Assembly (NCBI GenBank): GCA_964479695.1
Contig: CAYZSO010000025.1
Location: 1-41,476 of the forward strand
Origin: JAAYZH01 sp964479695
Lineage (GTDB): Bacteria > Bacillota > Clostridia > Saccharofermentanales > Fastidiosipilaceae
Length of the DNA: 41,476 bases
Reading direction: 5' to 3'
Below the pieces are notes generated by a model that saw only the letters and a list, made by a program, of their open reading frames with translations, ran no database searches and had not been told where the DNA came from. The number at the start of each line of letters is the position of its first letter. The first letter of the stretch is position 1. The position numbers and the translations under genes were made by a program. Below, piece by piece: positions 15,173 to 23,797 of the stretch.

Positions 15173-16462
15173 TTACTTCAATAGTTCATCGGCCAAAGGC
15201 TTCAATTGCGCACATGCATCCGCCAAGCTCATCTCACCATTATAGGCTTTGAGAAGCCATTCCGCTTCCAGGTCATAGAGTCTGGCAGCATTCTTCGTAA
15301 CGGGTAACGGATAAGCTGCGGCTACGTGGTTTGTGTAAGCAGCGATGTTGTACTGGCTGTTGGCTTTGGCAAAATATTCCTGAGCATCTGTGCGAGCAGA
15401 AATGACCACACCGGATTCACCCTGGATCTTCATCGCTTCCGCGGAACCCAGCCAGACAGCAAAATCAGTAGCCGCTTCAATGTTCTTCGATTTTGCATAA
15501 ACCGCGTAACCCAGACCATTGATGCAGTTCGGTTCAACATTGTTGTACATGGGGATTTCGACACAGTCGATTTTGTCTTTGATTACTTCATTAGCGGTAT
15601 AAGCCGGCACCATGTACGATCCGGCGAAGGTCATAGCGATTTGTTCACCTTCGAACATCGCATCAGAGCCGGTTTCGGACAAAGTCGCCGCACTCGGAGA
15701 TAGTCCCTTTTCAATCAGGTCGATCCAGATTTGGATACCTTCTTGAGTTTTCGGATCATTGTATCCGGTTTCGGTGCCCTCTTTGTTAATGATGTAGCCA
15801 CCATTTGCGTAAACGGTTTGGTAGTACCAGGTTTGGAAGTCCACGGGGCATGCGAAAGGATAGATCCCTTCCGGCAGCTTTGCCTTCAATTCCTCACACA
15901 AGGCGACAAATTCTTCATAGGTTAAATCATCCGTCGGATAGGCTACACCGGCTTGGTCGAAGAGGCCTTTGTTGTACCAAAGAGCATTGGTATCGAAGTC
16001 TTTGGGTACGGCGTAGTTTTTACCATCACGCACGTAGTTATCCACCAAGTTTTTCGGGAATGCTGTGTTGATGTCCGATGCCGCGACGGCGTCCGTGATG
16101 TCCACCAAGATCTGCCCGTCGAGATAGCTGTCAAGGTGTAATACGTTCAACCAGAAAACGTCCGGAGCGGTTCCACCGGTTGCCGAGGCCTCCAGTTTGG
16201 TCCAGTACTCACGATATGGCGTCAGTTGAATCTCTACTTTGACATTGGGATGCTCTGTCTGGTACGCAGCGACCATCTGTTCCATGGCCGGGCGCTGTTT
16301 CTCATCCCAAATACCGAAGGAGATGCTCACTTGATCACCTGAACCCCCCGTGGTTGTTTGGCCGGGGTCGGTTTGGCTGCTGTTGCCACAAGCGGACAGT
16401 ACGCTGAGCGACAGAACACCGGCTAATGCTGTTGCCACTACTTTGGATACGATTTTTTTCAA
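15173..16462 (-). CDS. ABC transporter sugar-binding lipoprotein (second system)
   Basis: A lipoprotein signal (lipobox LSAC, Cys25) leads into a family-1 solute-binding domain (ISFGIWDEKQRPAMEQMVAA, APDVFWLNVLH, AVYAKSKNIEAATDFAVWL). It would capture an oligosaccharide outside the membrane for the two permeases downstream. The start codon is TTG, preceded by AGGAGG at 5 nt spacing; no in-frame ATG is near. The 90-nt gap to the oxidoreductase gene holds a repeat array. Confidence 0.92.
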   Translation of the reverse strand: MKKIVSKVVATALAGVLSLSVLSACGNSSQTDPGQTTTGGSGDQVSISFGIWDEKQRPAMEQMVAAYQTEHPNVKVEIQLTPYREYWTKLEASATGGTAPDVFWLNVLHLDSYLDGQILVDITDAVAASDINTAFPKNLVDNYVRDGKNYAVPKDFDTNALWYNKGLFDQAGVAYPTDDLTYEEFVALCEELKAKLPEGIYPFACPVDFQTWYYQTVYANGGYIINKEGTETGYNDPKTQEGIQIWIDLIEKGLSPSAATLSETGSDAMFEGEQIAMTFAGSYMVPAYTANEVIKDKIDCVEIPMYNNVEPNCINGLGYAVYAKSKNIEAATDFAVWLGSAEAMKIQGESGVVISARTDAQEYFAKANSQYNIAAYTNHVAAAYPLPVTKNAARLYDLEAEWLLKAYNGEMSLADACAQLKPLADELLK

Positions 16463-16487
16463 ATGTTCCTCCTATCTATTCACAAGC

Positions 16488-16582
16488 TCTCTCAAGCTTG
16501 CCGAATGCTCTCAAGTGAATGGTTTATCAATGCCTTCTAGTGAAATGCTTACTCAAGCCTTGCGAATGCTTTCTAGTGAAAT
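16488..16582. repeat. Stop-anchored ~26-36-nt array at the end of the oxidoreductase gene
   Basis: Three diverged units carry the sequence TTCTAGTGAAAT or CTCAAGTGAAT and CAAGCYTTGC. The unit at 16546-16582 is the real 3' coding end with its stop; the other two are untranslated copies downstream in the transcript. Confidence 0.8.
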
Positions 16583-17857
16583 GGTTTCTCCGTCTTTTAG
16601 GCGAGAGGCTTCCGCGGCCAAAGCCAGGTAATGACTCTCCATCGATTGTTCCAGTGAGGTCAAGCCCACCGGTCTCGGCTTTTCGGGATTGCTGATCACG
16701 TCAAGGAAATCCACCATCAGCTGCTTGTCACCGCCGCCATGGCCGGAGAAATCGTCGGCGAGGTCTCTGCCCCAGATGACCTCGACTTTTTGGTCTGAGG
16801 TGTAGGATTGGATTTCGATTTTGCTTTCGTCCGCTTTGCCCATGTAAACCACCATTTCGCCCTTTGTGCCGTGGAAGCGGGCGTGGCGGGCCGTCTCACC
16901 CGAGAATCCCTCCATCGCGAAGCTAAATGTCGAACCATCGGTCATCTGAACCGACAGTACTTGGTGGTCCACGACATTATTGTCGCAATGATAGACGCAG
17001 CGGCCGTAGGCGCCTTTGGCCAAAGCACCCCGCAAATTCTCCGCTGTGACATCGAGTGCTACGACATCCAAAGGCCAACCGCGAGCGCCGTTGTTGTAGC
17101 CGATCAGACTGTGGTCGAAATAGAGCTTCTCGGCGTCGAAGGAGCAGGTCTCACGGCAAGCACCCGCGTCCATACAATAGGCCGCGGAACCCTCGGGCGC
17201 GTTGGACGGTTTGAAATGGAACGTATTACCGAACGAGCTGACGTGGGAAGCCTTCTTCCCGGCCAGGTAGAGGTAAAGATCCATATCATGGCAGCATTTC
17301 TGCAGGATCATCGGGCTCGAGAGGTCGGAATTCCGCCAATTCCCGCGAACGAAACTGTGGGCCATGTGGTACCAACCGACATTCTCCAGCCCGCTCATGC
17401 TGACCACTTCGCCGATCGTGCCGTCGTCCAGGAGCTCCTTGACTTTGCGGAACAGGGGCGTGTAGCGGAGCACGTGGCAAACGACGATCTCTCTCCCGGA
17501 AGCTTCGCGGGCAGCCACCAGGCGGCGGCATTCGTCGAGGTCCGGGGAGATGGGCTTCTCCATGAGGATGTCGTAGTCTTGGGCCAAAGCCGCCAAGGCA
17601 TGCCCCACATGCTGACGGTCTTGGGTCGCGATGAGCACGGCGTCGGCGCGCTTCGGCTCTGCCAAGAAACTCTCCGCGGAGTCGAAGCACTGCTCCGGAC
17701 TCAGGTGGTAGCGGTCGGCCATGGCCTTGACTTTCGCGGGATCAGGGTCGGCGGCGGCGACGATTTCCAGCCGGTCGGGCATCTCCTCCGCCATGGGTGC
17801 GAACGTGTCTTTCCCCCGACTCCCGCAGCCTAAAATTGCCAACTTGATTTTCTTCAT
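16553..17857 (-). CDS. Gfo/Idh/MocA-family NAD-dependent oxidoreductase
   Basis: The N-terminal Rossmann domain is clear (KLAILGCGSRGKDTFAP, ADPDPAKVKAMADRY, DAVLIATQDRQHVGHAL, ILMEKPISPD). The C-terminal domain carries the HVLRYTPLFRKVKELL and ILQKCCHDMDLYLYLAG segments and a set of Cys residues (KCCHD, YCMDAGACRETC) that looks like a metal site of one subfamily. Members are sugar dehydrogenases, and some relatives are NAD-dependent glycosidases (GH109, an alpha-N-acetylgalactosaminidase). The gene overlaps the glycosidase gene upstream by ATGA, so the two are translationally coupled and probably act on the same sugar. Confidence 0.88.
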   Translation of the reverse strand: MKKIKLAILGCGSRGKDTFAPMAEEMPDRLEIVAAADPDPAKVKAMADRYHLSPEQCFDSAESFLAEPKRADAVLIATQDRQHVGHALAALAQDYDILMEKPISPDLDECRRLVAAREASGREIVVCHVLRYTPLFRKVKELLDDGTIGEVVSMSGLENVGWYHMAHSFVRGNWRNSDLSSPMILQKCCHDMDLYLYLAGKKASHVSSFGNTFHFKPSNAPEGSAAYCMDAGACRETCSFDAEKLYFDHSLIGYNNGARGWPLDVVALDVTAENLRGALAKGAYGRCVYHCDNNVVDHQVLSVQMTDGSTFSFAMEGFSGETARHARFHGTKGEMVVYMGKADESKIEIQSYTSDQKVEVIWGRDLADDFSGHGGGDKQLMVDFLDVISNPEKPRPVGLTSLEQSMESHYLALAAEASRLKDGETISLESIRKA

Positions 17858-19926
17858 TTGGACTCCTCTCTATCTATGCCACTTTTATCGACAGCACTTT
17901 TATCAACGGCACGATCAATGACATTATCAACAGCCCGGTCAATGACACGATCAACGGCACGATCAATGACATACGTTTGCGAATGGAAATCGACGGTGAC
18001 CCTTGTGCCGTCGGCAAAAACACTCTCTTGCACCCAGGGATCACCCCCAACGAAGCGGTGCGAAGACAATTCCAGTAATGCAACCTTCTCGTGCAAATCC
18101 GCCACCACTTGGCAGCGAGCTATTTGTTCGTCTTCACTCACGGCAACGGTGTCTGCAAAGGAACCATCGATATTCGGGTAGGCGGCGTCGCGGATAAAAT
18201 AAGGTGCGCCGCCGTTCAGCAAAGCATAGAGCATGTAATCTTCTGTCTGAGACACCCGATCCATCATCCACGGTTGGATGACACAATCGTGGTAAACCAG
18301 ATTGAAGAGCGGGACGGGGATCCCGTACTTCGGTGAGCCGGGCTCACGCATCATGAAGTCGTAGGGGGCGTAATGGCAGAAAACCTGCGATCGGATTGCC
18401 CAATCGTTTACCTCTTCCGAACTCGGCATAATCCCTTGTGAAGTGAGGTAATAGAAGCAGTTTTGCCGTTCGTCATAGCTTTCGCGCCTGGTCATTCGGT
18501 GATCCGGATGGTTACATTCATCGCCTTCATTGCAGGTGAACACATCGAGGTAGGCGGCATCAAGCGAGATCCCCTCCGCCTGAAGTCGGTTGAAATTCCG
18601 CTTCACGTAAGCAGGTGCCTGTGTCGTGCAGAGATAAGATTGCGGGCCGCCGGCCCAATGTTGATGCTGCGGATGGGTGCCGTCAGGAAGTTCACAGGCA
18701 AAGCGCAGATCGAAACTCTCCGCACTCTCATAGAAATCCCGATACTGGTCATGAATGCCGAAGAGATACCCCGCCTCATGCATGCGGTCCGCGAGCGAGC
18801 GAAGGCCGTCCCAGCCACCCGCCGCTTCACAAGCCGGGAAATAATCCGGGTGATTATTATCGTAGCCCGGTTCAGCCCAACCATCCAGATGCAGGTAGAT
18901 TTTTTTGATCCCTAAGTCCTGCCAATGCTGCACCTCCGCCTCCCTCTCAGCGAATGTGTGCAGGTGATTATTCGCTTCAGGGTTCGCCACATCGTACATA
19001 TCCGAATCTTCTTGCACGTAAGTCTTGATGCCTTGATGAACGAAGAACGAGCCGGCCAGTTGGTGGATCGAGGGATTTTGCAGGGCTTTTTGGGCTAGGG
19101 TCAGGACCTTCCCCTCCTCCTCAGCGTGGCGGCGGTAGGCTTTGGCCAAAGCCACATAATCCGCCCCTTCCATGAAGTGATACTTCAGCACCCTACGCTC
19201 ACTCATCCGGCCCAAACTGGGCTCAAGGCGCACACTGACCTCAGTGAAGGGGCCACCTGCCGGGTGAACGGCCTCGTAACCGGCGTTCCACGGCGTCTCG
19301 CAAATGGCCAGATACGCCTGGCCGTCCTTGATCTGCGCAAACATAGGAAGGTATGCACCAGCCGTCCCGAACTGGCCATTAAAAGCGATTTTCCCCAACT
19401 CGACCGGCCAATCGTTCGGAATCAGGAGGCCTTGCTGAATGGGCAAAAGGGTCGTCCACTCGCGCGATGCCTTCGTAAATTCCATCGGCCCCGGCCAATA
19501 CACGGCTGTGAGGCGCGGGGCTTCGGCCAAAGGAATCCACTCAAAATACACATCGTCCGTAGCATCCTCTTGCCAAATCAAAGTGGCAAAGGCCAAGTCG
19601 CTGGGAGTTTCGGTGGCGGTTTGGGTGGGAGTTTCGGTGGGAGTTTGGGTGGGAGTTGCGTTCGCAGGTTCGGTTGCGGTTTCGCCTGAAGTATCGCTCA
19701 CAGTGAAGCCCCGGAAAGTCGAATAAATTCCCTTACCCAAGCCACTGCGGTAAGGCGCGTGCTGGATTTCCCGAGCCTCGCGAAAGAGCACCTTCTGCTC
19801 ATCGATGATCAGATAGGGGTTATAGTAAGACGCCCACCGCCAATTGGCGCCGGCCTTCGTTTCTATTTGAAAGTGTAAGTTCTCTTCATCGAAGGAGAAT
19901 GTCAAATCGCTATCCAAACTGACCAT
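17854..19926 (-). CDS. Large cytoplasmic glycosidase-like protein (GH101/GH129-like)
   Basis: The 690-residue protein has no signal peptide. A beta-rich N-terminal half is followed by a TIM-barrel-like half with IKKIYLHLDGWAEPGYDNNH, GYLFGIHDQYRDFY, LDAAYLDVFTCNEGDE and IMPSSEEVNDW. Asp461 and Glu504 are 43 residues apart, the spacing I recall for the catalytic pair of the GH129 alpha-N-acetylgalactosaminidase NagBb; the family call rests on this and on general resemblance. A Thr/Pro linker coded by 12-nt repeats (19607-19690) interrupts the N-terminal half, and a Val-Ile-Asp-Arg-Ala repeat (17902-17973) extends the C-terminus. Both are unusual in a cytosolic enzyme. The ATGA overlap with the oxidoreductase suggests a shared pathway. 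Confidence 0.65.
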   Translation of the reverse strand: MVSLDSDLTFSFDEENLHFQIETKAGANWRWASYYNPYLIIDEQKVLFREAREIQHAPYRSGLGKGIYSTFRGFTVSDTSGETATEPANATPTQTPTETPTQTATETPSDLAFATLIWQEDATDDVYFEWIPLAEAPRLTAVYWPGPMEFTKASREWTTLLPIQQGLLIPNDWPVELGKIAFNGQFGTAGAYLPMFAQIKDGQAYLAICETPWNAGYEAVHPAGGPFTEVSVRLEPSLGRMSERRVLKYHFMEGADYVALAKAYRRHAEEEGKVLTLAQKALQNPSIHQLAGSFFVHQGIKTYVQEDSDMYDVANPEANNHLHTFAEREAEVQHWQDLGIKKIYLHLDGWAEPGYDNNHPDYFPACEAAGGWDGLRSLADRMHEAGYLFGIHDQYRDFYESAESFDLRFACELPDGTHPQHQHWAGGPQSYLCTTQAPAYVKRNFNRLQAEGISLDAAYLDVFTCNEGDECNHPDHRMTRRESYDERQNCFYYLTSQGIMPSSEEVNDWAIRSQVFCHYAPYDFMMREPGSPKYGIPVPLFNLVYHDCVIQPWMMDRVSQTEDYMLYALLNGGAPYFIRDAAYPNIDGSFADTVAVSEDEQIARCQVVADLHEKVALLELSSHRFVGGDPWVQESVFADGTRVTVDFHSQTYVIDRAVDRVIDRAVDNVIDRAVDKSAVDKSGIDREESK
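17902..17973. repeat. In-frame 12-nt tandem repeat at the glycosidase C-terminus
   Basis: Six 12-nt units (ATCAACGGCACG / ATCAATGACATT types on the plus strand) code Val-Ile-Asp-Arg-Ala-Val-Asp repeats. Looser units continue to the stop and end in the ribosome binding site of the next gene. Confidence 0.92.
19607..19690. repeat. In-frame 12-nt tandem repeat coding a Thr/Pro linker
   Basis: Seven 12-nt units of GTTTCGGTGGGA / GTTTGGGTGGGA type code Thr-Pro-Thr-Glu/Gln repeats within the N-terminal half of the glycosidase-like protein. Confidence 0.92.
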
Positions 19927-20085
19927 ACAAAGTTTGCTCTCGTTCTATTTTTTAGTCTATTTTGCCTTGTTTAGCCTGATCATATCATGAAAATCTCGCT
20001 TTGATTTACAAATTTGAGCATTTTTCTTATACTTTTGCTTAACCCATGAGGCGGTGAAAACAGAAGGTTCGAAGGCGGTAGAAAA
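19927..20085. promoter_or_regulatory. Divergent promoter region
   Basis: This AT-rich 159-nt gap separates the minus-strand glycosidase operon from the plus-strand AraC regulator and must hold both promoters. I could not pick convincing -35/-10 boxes or an operator. Confidence 0.5.
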
Positions 20086-21135
20086 ATGGCGTATAAGAGC
20101 ACGAATTTGCAGCGAGTGGTTCATGTAGACAGCATTGTGACTGTGCATTACTTTGAGTATATGAAGGATTTTGTCTTCGCCGGCGAGAGCCACAATTTCT
20201 GGGAGATTCTCTATGTCGACAAAGGCAGCGTCTTCGTCACGGCGGGCACAGAAGAAACTTTGCTTCACCAAGGCGACCTGATTGTCCACGAACCCAATGA
20301 GTTTCACGCCTTGCGTTCTTGCAACTCTGCGCCAAACTTGGTGGTGTTTTCTTTTGTTTGCGACAGCCCGATTTTGGCCGAAATCCGCCATAAAATTTAC
20401 CGGATCACAGCCTATGAACGAGAACTTGTTGGCTACCTTGTCCGTGCAGCGCGAAACTGCTTCCTGACTCCGCTCCACTTACCTTCCGTCGAGAAGATCG
20501 AACTCGCTCCGGAGCACGATGGCATAAGTGAGCAGCTTGTTCTGCAGTATCTGGAGATGCTGCTCCTCTATCTCTGCCACAAAGATAAACCCTCACAAGA
20601 GTTGAATGCGAAATTCCCTACGGCTCGGGCGGATCACGCTGTTGAAAGCGCCCCTCACCCCGCTTCTCATTCCGCCACACATTCCACCCTAATGCCTGCA
20701 ACAGGCTCCACCAAAAACTCCACATTCATGGATCCAGTAAGCTCCACCAAAAACTCATCCCTCATGAACCAGATCGAAAGTTACCTGCAAAACCACATCT
20801 GCGAGCGCCTAAGCGCCGGCCAAATCGCCGAAGCCTTCTCCCTCAGCCCCTCAAGCCTGCAGACCTTGTTCCGCCGCGAAAAGGGCTCCGGTGCCATCCG
20901 CTACTTCAACGATCTAAAAATCGACCGCGCCTGCGAAATCATCCGCAATGACAGCATGAGCCTCTCCGAAATTGCCTACTACTTATCCTATAGTTCCCCC
21001 CAATATTTTTCCCGCTGCTTCCGCGAAATCACCGGCATGACACCCAGCGAATACCAAACGTCCGTCAAGCAAATCGCCCTCGCCATCAGCCACACCCAGT
21101 CTTCCATTCAGCGCGAACTGGAGGATGGCCAGTAG
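20086..21135 (+). CDS. AraC-family transcriptional regulator
   Basis: An N-terminal cupin-like sensor (WEILYVDKGSVFVTAG, HQGDLIVHEPNEFHAL) and two C-terminal helix-turn-helix units (LSAGQIAEAFSLSPSSLQTL and LSEIAYYLSYSSPQYFSRCF with the ending GMTPSEYQ) define an AraC-type activator. It is divergent from the glycosidase/oxidoreductase/ABC operon and most likely activates it when a sugar is bound. The linker between the domains (about residues 185-225) contains a repeated STKNSTFMDP / STKNSSLMNQ segment, another example of repeat expansion in this genome. Confidence 0.92.
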   Translation: MAYKSTNLQRVVHVDSIVTVHYFEYMKDFVFAGESHNFWEILYVDKGSVFVTAGTEETLLHQGDLIVHEPNEFHALRSCNSAPNLVVFSFVCDSPILAEIRHKIYRITAYERELVGYLVRAARNCFLTPLHLPSVEKIELAPEHDGISEQLVLQYLEMLLLYLCHKDKPSQELNAKFPTARADHAVESAPHPASHSATHSTLMPATGSTKNSTFMDPVSSTKNSSLMNQIESYLQNHICERLSAGQIAEAFSLSPSSLQTLFRREKGSGAIRYFNDLKIDRACEIIRNDSMSLSEIAYYLSYSSPQYFSRCFREITGMTPSEYQTSVKQIALAISHTQSSIQRELEDGQ

Positions 21136-21280
21136 GAACATCGAATCGTGTTGGTGGGTGTTAGCTAGGTGATTGTTGGGTGCATTTTGGGCCAAAGCAA
21201 CAAGCCGCCACTTCTTCTCGTGACGGCTCATTCATTCGGTGATGTGAGAGATGATTAGCTAATTAATTTGCGTGTTTGCC

Positions 21281-21318
21281 TGTGCCTTGCTGGTGCCTTG
21301 CTGGTGCTTTGCTGGTGG
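21281..21318. repeat. 11-nt tandem repeat (GTGCCTTGCTG) in the convergent gap
   Basis: Three near-identical 11-nt units lie between the convergent AraC and surface-protein genes. The rest of the gap (21136-21280) shows no clear gene or terminator. Confidence 0.8.
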
Positions 21319-21340
21319 TCAAGATGACCTGGGTTCGCTG

Positions 21341-21420
21341 CACTTAATAGCACTATGTTGCACTTTGCGCCAGTTAGCGGGACTTTACGGCACTTAGCGG
21401 CATTTTGCGCTCTTAGCGAA
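21341..21420. repeat. Stop-anchored 10-nt tandem array at the end of the surface-protein gene
   Basis: Eight 10-nt units fit in exact register over 21341-21420 (CACTTAATAG, CACTATGTTG, CACTTTGCGC, CAGTTAGCGG, GACTTTACGG, CACTTAGCGG, CATTTTGCGC, TCTTAGCGAA). The last plus-strand unit contains the stop codon of the Thr-rich protein. Confidence 0.95.
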
Positions 21421-23194
21421 TTCTCCGACGAATAACAATCAAGATAATCGCACCCAACAGCAGCATAATTCCACCAATCAGAGTAGCCAGGTTTGTGGTT
21501 TCGCCGGTGGAAGGCACTTCCGCTTTCGCTGTAGTCGAAGTCGGATTAATGGTGGTCTTCACCGCACTGGTTTCTGTACTAGTCGAAGTGCTTGCTGCTT
21601 CTGTGGTAGTCGAGGCACCAGCTTCTTCTGTTGCGGTTGAATCGCTTGCTACTTCTGTGGTAGTTGTTGTCGTTGCATCCTCCGCAGTAGTAGTCGAATT
21701 GCTCTCCTCCGTTGCCTGTTCTGAAAGAGATGTTGTTGTGGTTTGCTCAGATGATGCACCTGAGCTTGAAGTGGCTTCTGTCGTGGTTTCTGAAGTTGTC
21801 GAGGTTGTCGGGTCTACTGTAGTGGTCGTTGTCGTTGTTACTTCCTGGGTGGTTGCGTCCGTTTCATTGACATCTGAGTCTCCCGCCACGCCACTTGTAT
21901 AAGTCGGTTCGGTTGTTGTAGTTACAGTCGTCGGCGCTTCGGTAGTCGTAGCCTCAGTTGTTGCCTCGATTGATGTTGGCTCAGTCACAATAGCTTCGGT
22001 CGTAGTTGTCCCGATCGTTGTAGGTTCAGTTTCACTTGTAGGAGTTGTGGTCGGAGTAGTAATCGGGCCTAAAGGAGGGTTATTTGCAGTACTTGTGGTT
22101 GTCGGAGCTTCCGTAGTCGTTGGAGCAACAGTTGTGGTGGTTGTTGGTGCTGCCGTGGTCGTCGTCGTTGGTGCTGCCGTAGTAGTCGTCGAAGCAGCAG
22201 TTGTGGTAGTTGTTGGTGCTGCCGTTGTTGTGGTCGTCGGGGCGGCAGTTGTGGTGGTGGTCGGTTCTGCCGTTGTTGTGGTCGTCGGGGCGGCAGTTGT
22301 GGTAGTCGTGGTCGGAGCTTCCGTTGTCGTCGTTTCATTCACTTCAGAATCGCCGGCGACGCTTGATGAAGGAGTCGTAGTAGGGGCTGCACTAGTAGTA
22401 GTCGTTGGCGCCACGGTAGTGGTCGTTGTCGGGGCGGCAGTTGTAGTTGTCGTAGTCGGAGCCACAGTCGTTGTGGTCGTTGTACTTGTCGGCGCAGTTT
22501 TGCCAACATTTTTATAGAGCACAAGAGGCTTCATGTCGACATTGGTGCCGGATGGTGTTTCGCCGTCTTTGACAACCGTAAGGGAGACCGTTGCTTCCTT
22601 GTAATACAAAGAATAGTCAGTCGCATTGGTGCCGGCATTAAGGCCCACCAAGTTGTATCGAGCGCCGTCAAATGTGGCGTAAAATTTGGTGCCATCCCAA
22701 TACCACACCGTATCCGCATCGCGTGAAAATTCCACGCCGGGCTTGATCGGCGCAGTGTCGGTCCCCGGGACGATCGTCAGTCTATGTCCTTTATTGTAGA
22801 CATTTGAGCTATTGGTGGCTGACAGATAATAACCCGGATTCGCTCCATCTGATTCACTGCCGGCGCGGGTAAGCGTGAACTCATTTTTCACAAGTAAACC
22901 GTCAATACTCGTGAGGGTGTCGCCGGCTTTTGTAAAATGATTACTGCCGAGATCACCACGGTTCTCATAAATCGGAACGGTCAAAGCCAGATCCTCAACA
23001 TGAGCCGTGCCACCGCGGGAAACCGTGGAATTGATATTCGCCACGAAGAGATAGCCATCCCCCGGCTCAAGCACCGTAATCCTCGTGTAGTGTTCACCGG
23101 CAGCCGCCCGCAGCAAATGCGGGGTAAAGGCTAAGCCCATAATCATCATCAATGTGGCGACAGCCAGACTTACATACTTCTTCGTTCTTTTCAT
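21413..23194 (-). CDS. Thr-rich sortase-anchored surface protein
   Basis: I start the protein at the ATG at 23194 (MKRTKKYVSLAV), which has GGAGG 5 nt upstream and opens directly into a signal peptide ending near LLRAAAG; an earlier in-frame start adds 17 residues ahead of the signal. About 220 residues of unrecognised beta-rich sequence are followed by about 300 residues of Thr with Ala-Pro breaks, probably a wall-spanning stalk open to glycosylation. A module VAGDS(E/D)VNET occurs twice in the stalk. The C-terminus VPSTGE, a hydrophobic helix and RRRIR is a sortase signal of LPXTG type. The ligand or role is unknown. Confidence 0.85.
   Translation of the reverse strand: MKRTKKYVSLAVATLMMIMGLAFTPHLLRAAAGEHYTRITVLEPGDGYLFVANINSTVSRGGTAHVEDLALTVPIYENRGDLGSNHFTKAGDTLTSIDGLLVKNEFTLTRAGSESDGANPGYYLSATNSSNVYNKGHRLTIVPGTDTAPIKPGVEFSRDADTVWYWDGTKFYATFDGARYNLVGLNAGTNATDYSLYYKEATVSLTVVKDGETPSGTNVDMKPLVLYKNVGKTAPTSTTTTTTVAPTTTTTTAAPTTTTTVAPTTTTSAAPTTTPSSSVAGDSEVNETTTTEAPTTTTTTAAPTTTTTAEPTTTTTAAPTTTTTAAPTTTTTAASTTTTAAPTTTTTAAPTTTTTVAPTTTEAPTTTSTANNPPLGPITTPTTTPTSETEPTTIGTTTTEAIVTEPTSIEATTEATTTEAPTTVTTTTEPTYTSGVAGDSDVNETDATTQEVTTTTTTTVDPTTSTTSETTTEATSSSGASSEQTTTTSLSEQATEESNSTTTAEDATTTTTTEVASDSTATEEAGASTTTEAASTSTSTETSAVKTTINPTSTTAKAEVPSTGETTNLATLIGGIMLLLGAIILIVIRRRIR
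21640..22500. repeat. Thr/Ala-Pro coding repeats of the surface protein
   Basis: Degenerate GTTGTNGTNGTYGGNGCNGC-type units code runs of Thr broken by Ala-Pro. They create long valine-rich open frames on the plus strand that are not genes. Confidence 0.85.
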
Positions 23195-23797
23195 AATTCC
23201 CTCCATAAACGGAATTTCGAAGCAAGGGTAGCCAGCTATCAACAAACCAACTCACATTAGGTCAATTCGATTTGCCATTGAAGTGATTTCAGTGCCTAAA
23301 ATGAACCAGCGAAATCGTTCGCTTTCCCTAGAAAACCAATTCGATTCCGTATTCTTTTTTCATCACAAAACGCCACAAACAGCCAGCCACTTGGGAGGGG
23401 ATCACCCGATTTACGCATAAATTAAACAGATCAGTCGTTCGATTTCCTCTGCCAAATCCCCCGGAATTCTTCACTTGCTCCCGCAAATCATTCACATCAG
23501 CAGACAGCATAAATAGTAAATATCATGCTTACCATTTCGGCCGCATCATATTGTACTTCAGTGCGTAAGAAAAACTAACTCGGATTGGCATTAAATCTCT
23601 CTTAATTCCCTTAAAAAAGTCTTATCTTTTTCAGAATTCAAGATTTTCGCATCAAAAAAGCACTTTATTCTCTTCGAAAAGGTGCCACAAACACAGTGTT
23701 TTAGTAGGCTTTAGAGGAATATCATCACTTATGTAAATTTACATAAGTTCATGTAGTGTTGGCCAAAGCCGCCCCCCGCAAATTACGCATAATCAGC
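23195..23797. other. Gene-free AT-rich stretch
   Basis: About 600 nt without a supported gene. It should hold the promoter of the surface protein. It contains a 22-bp palindrome (23727-23748) and one GGCCAAAGCCGCC motif (23761). A 60-codon open frame at 23328-23510 on the minus strand has no recognisable features. Confidence 0.7.
23727..23748. promoter_or_regulatory. Perfect 22-bp palindrome
   Basis: ACTTATGTAAA is followed directly by its reverse complement. There is no loop and no T-run, so it resembles an operator or recombination site more than a terminator. It lies 50 nt beyond the stop of the flavin reductase gene and over 500 nt upstream of the surface-protein gene. Confidence 0.6.

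Noticed and set aside
16808..17833. 341-codon plus-strand open frame
   Set aside because: Antisense to the Gfo/Idh/MocA gene; no ribosome binding site or recognisable motif. The minus-strand frame has clear family motifs.
22047..22517. Valine-rich plus-strand open frame of 156 codons
   Set aside because: It is the complement of the Thr-codon repeats of the surface protein.
23328..23510. 60-codon minus-strand open frame in the gene-free stretch
   Set aside because: No ribosome binding site, motif or membrane segment; too weak to call.
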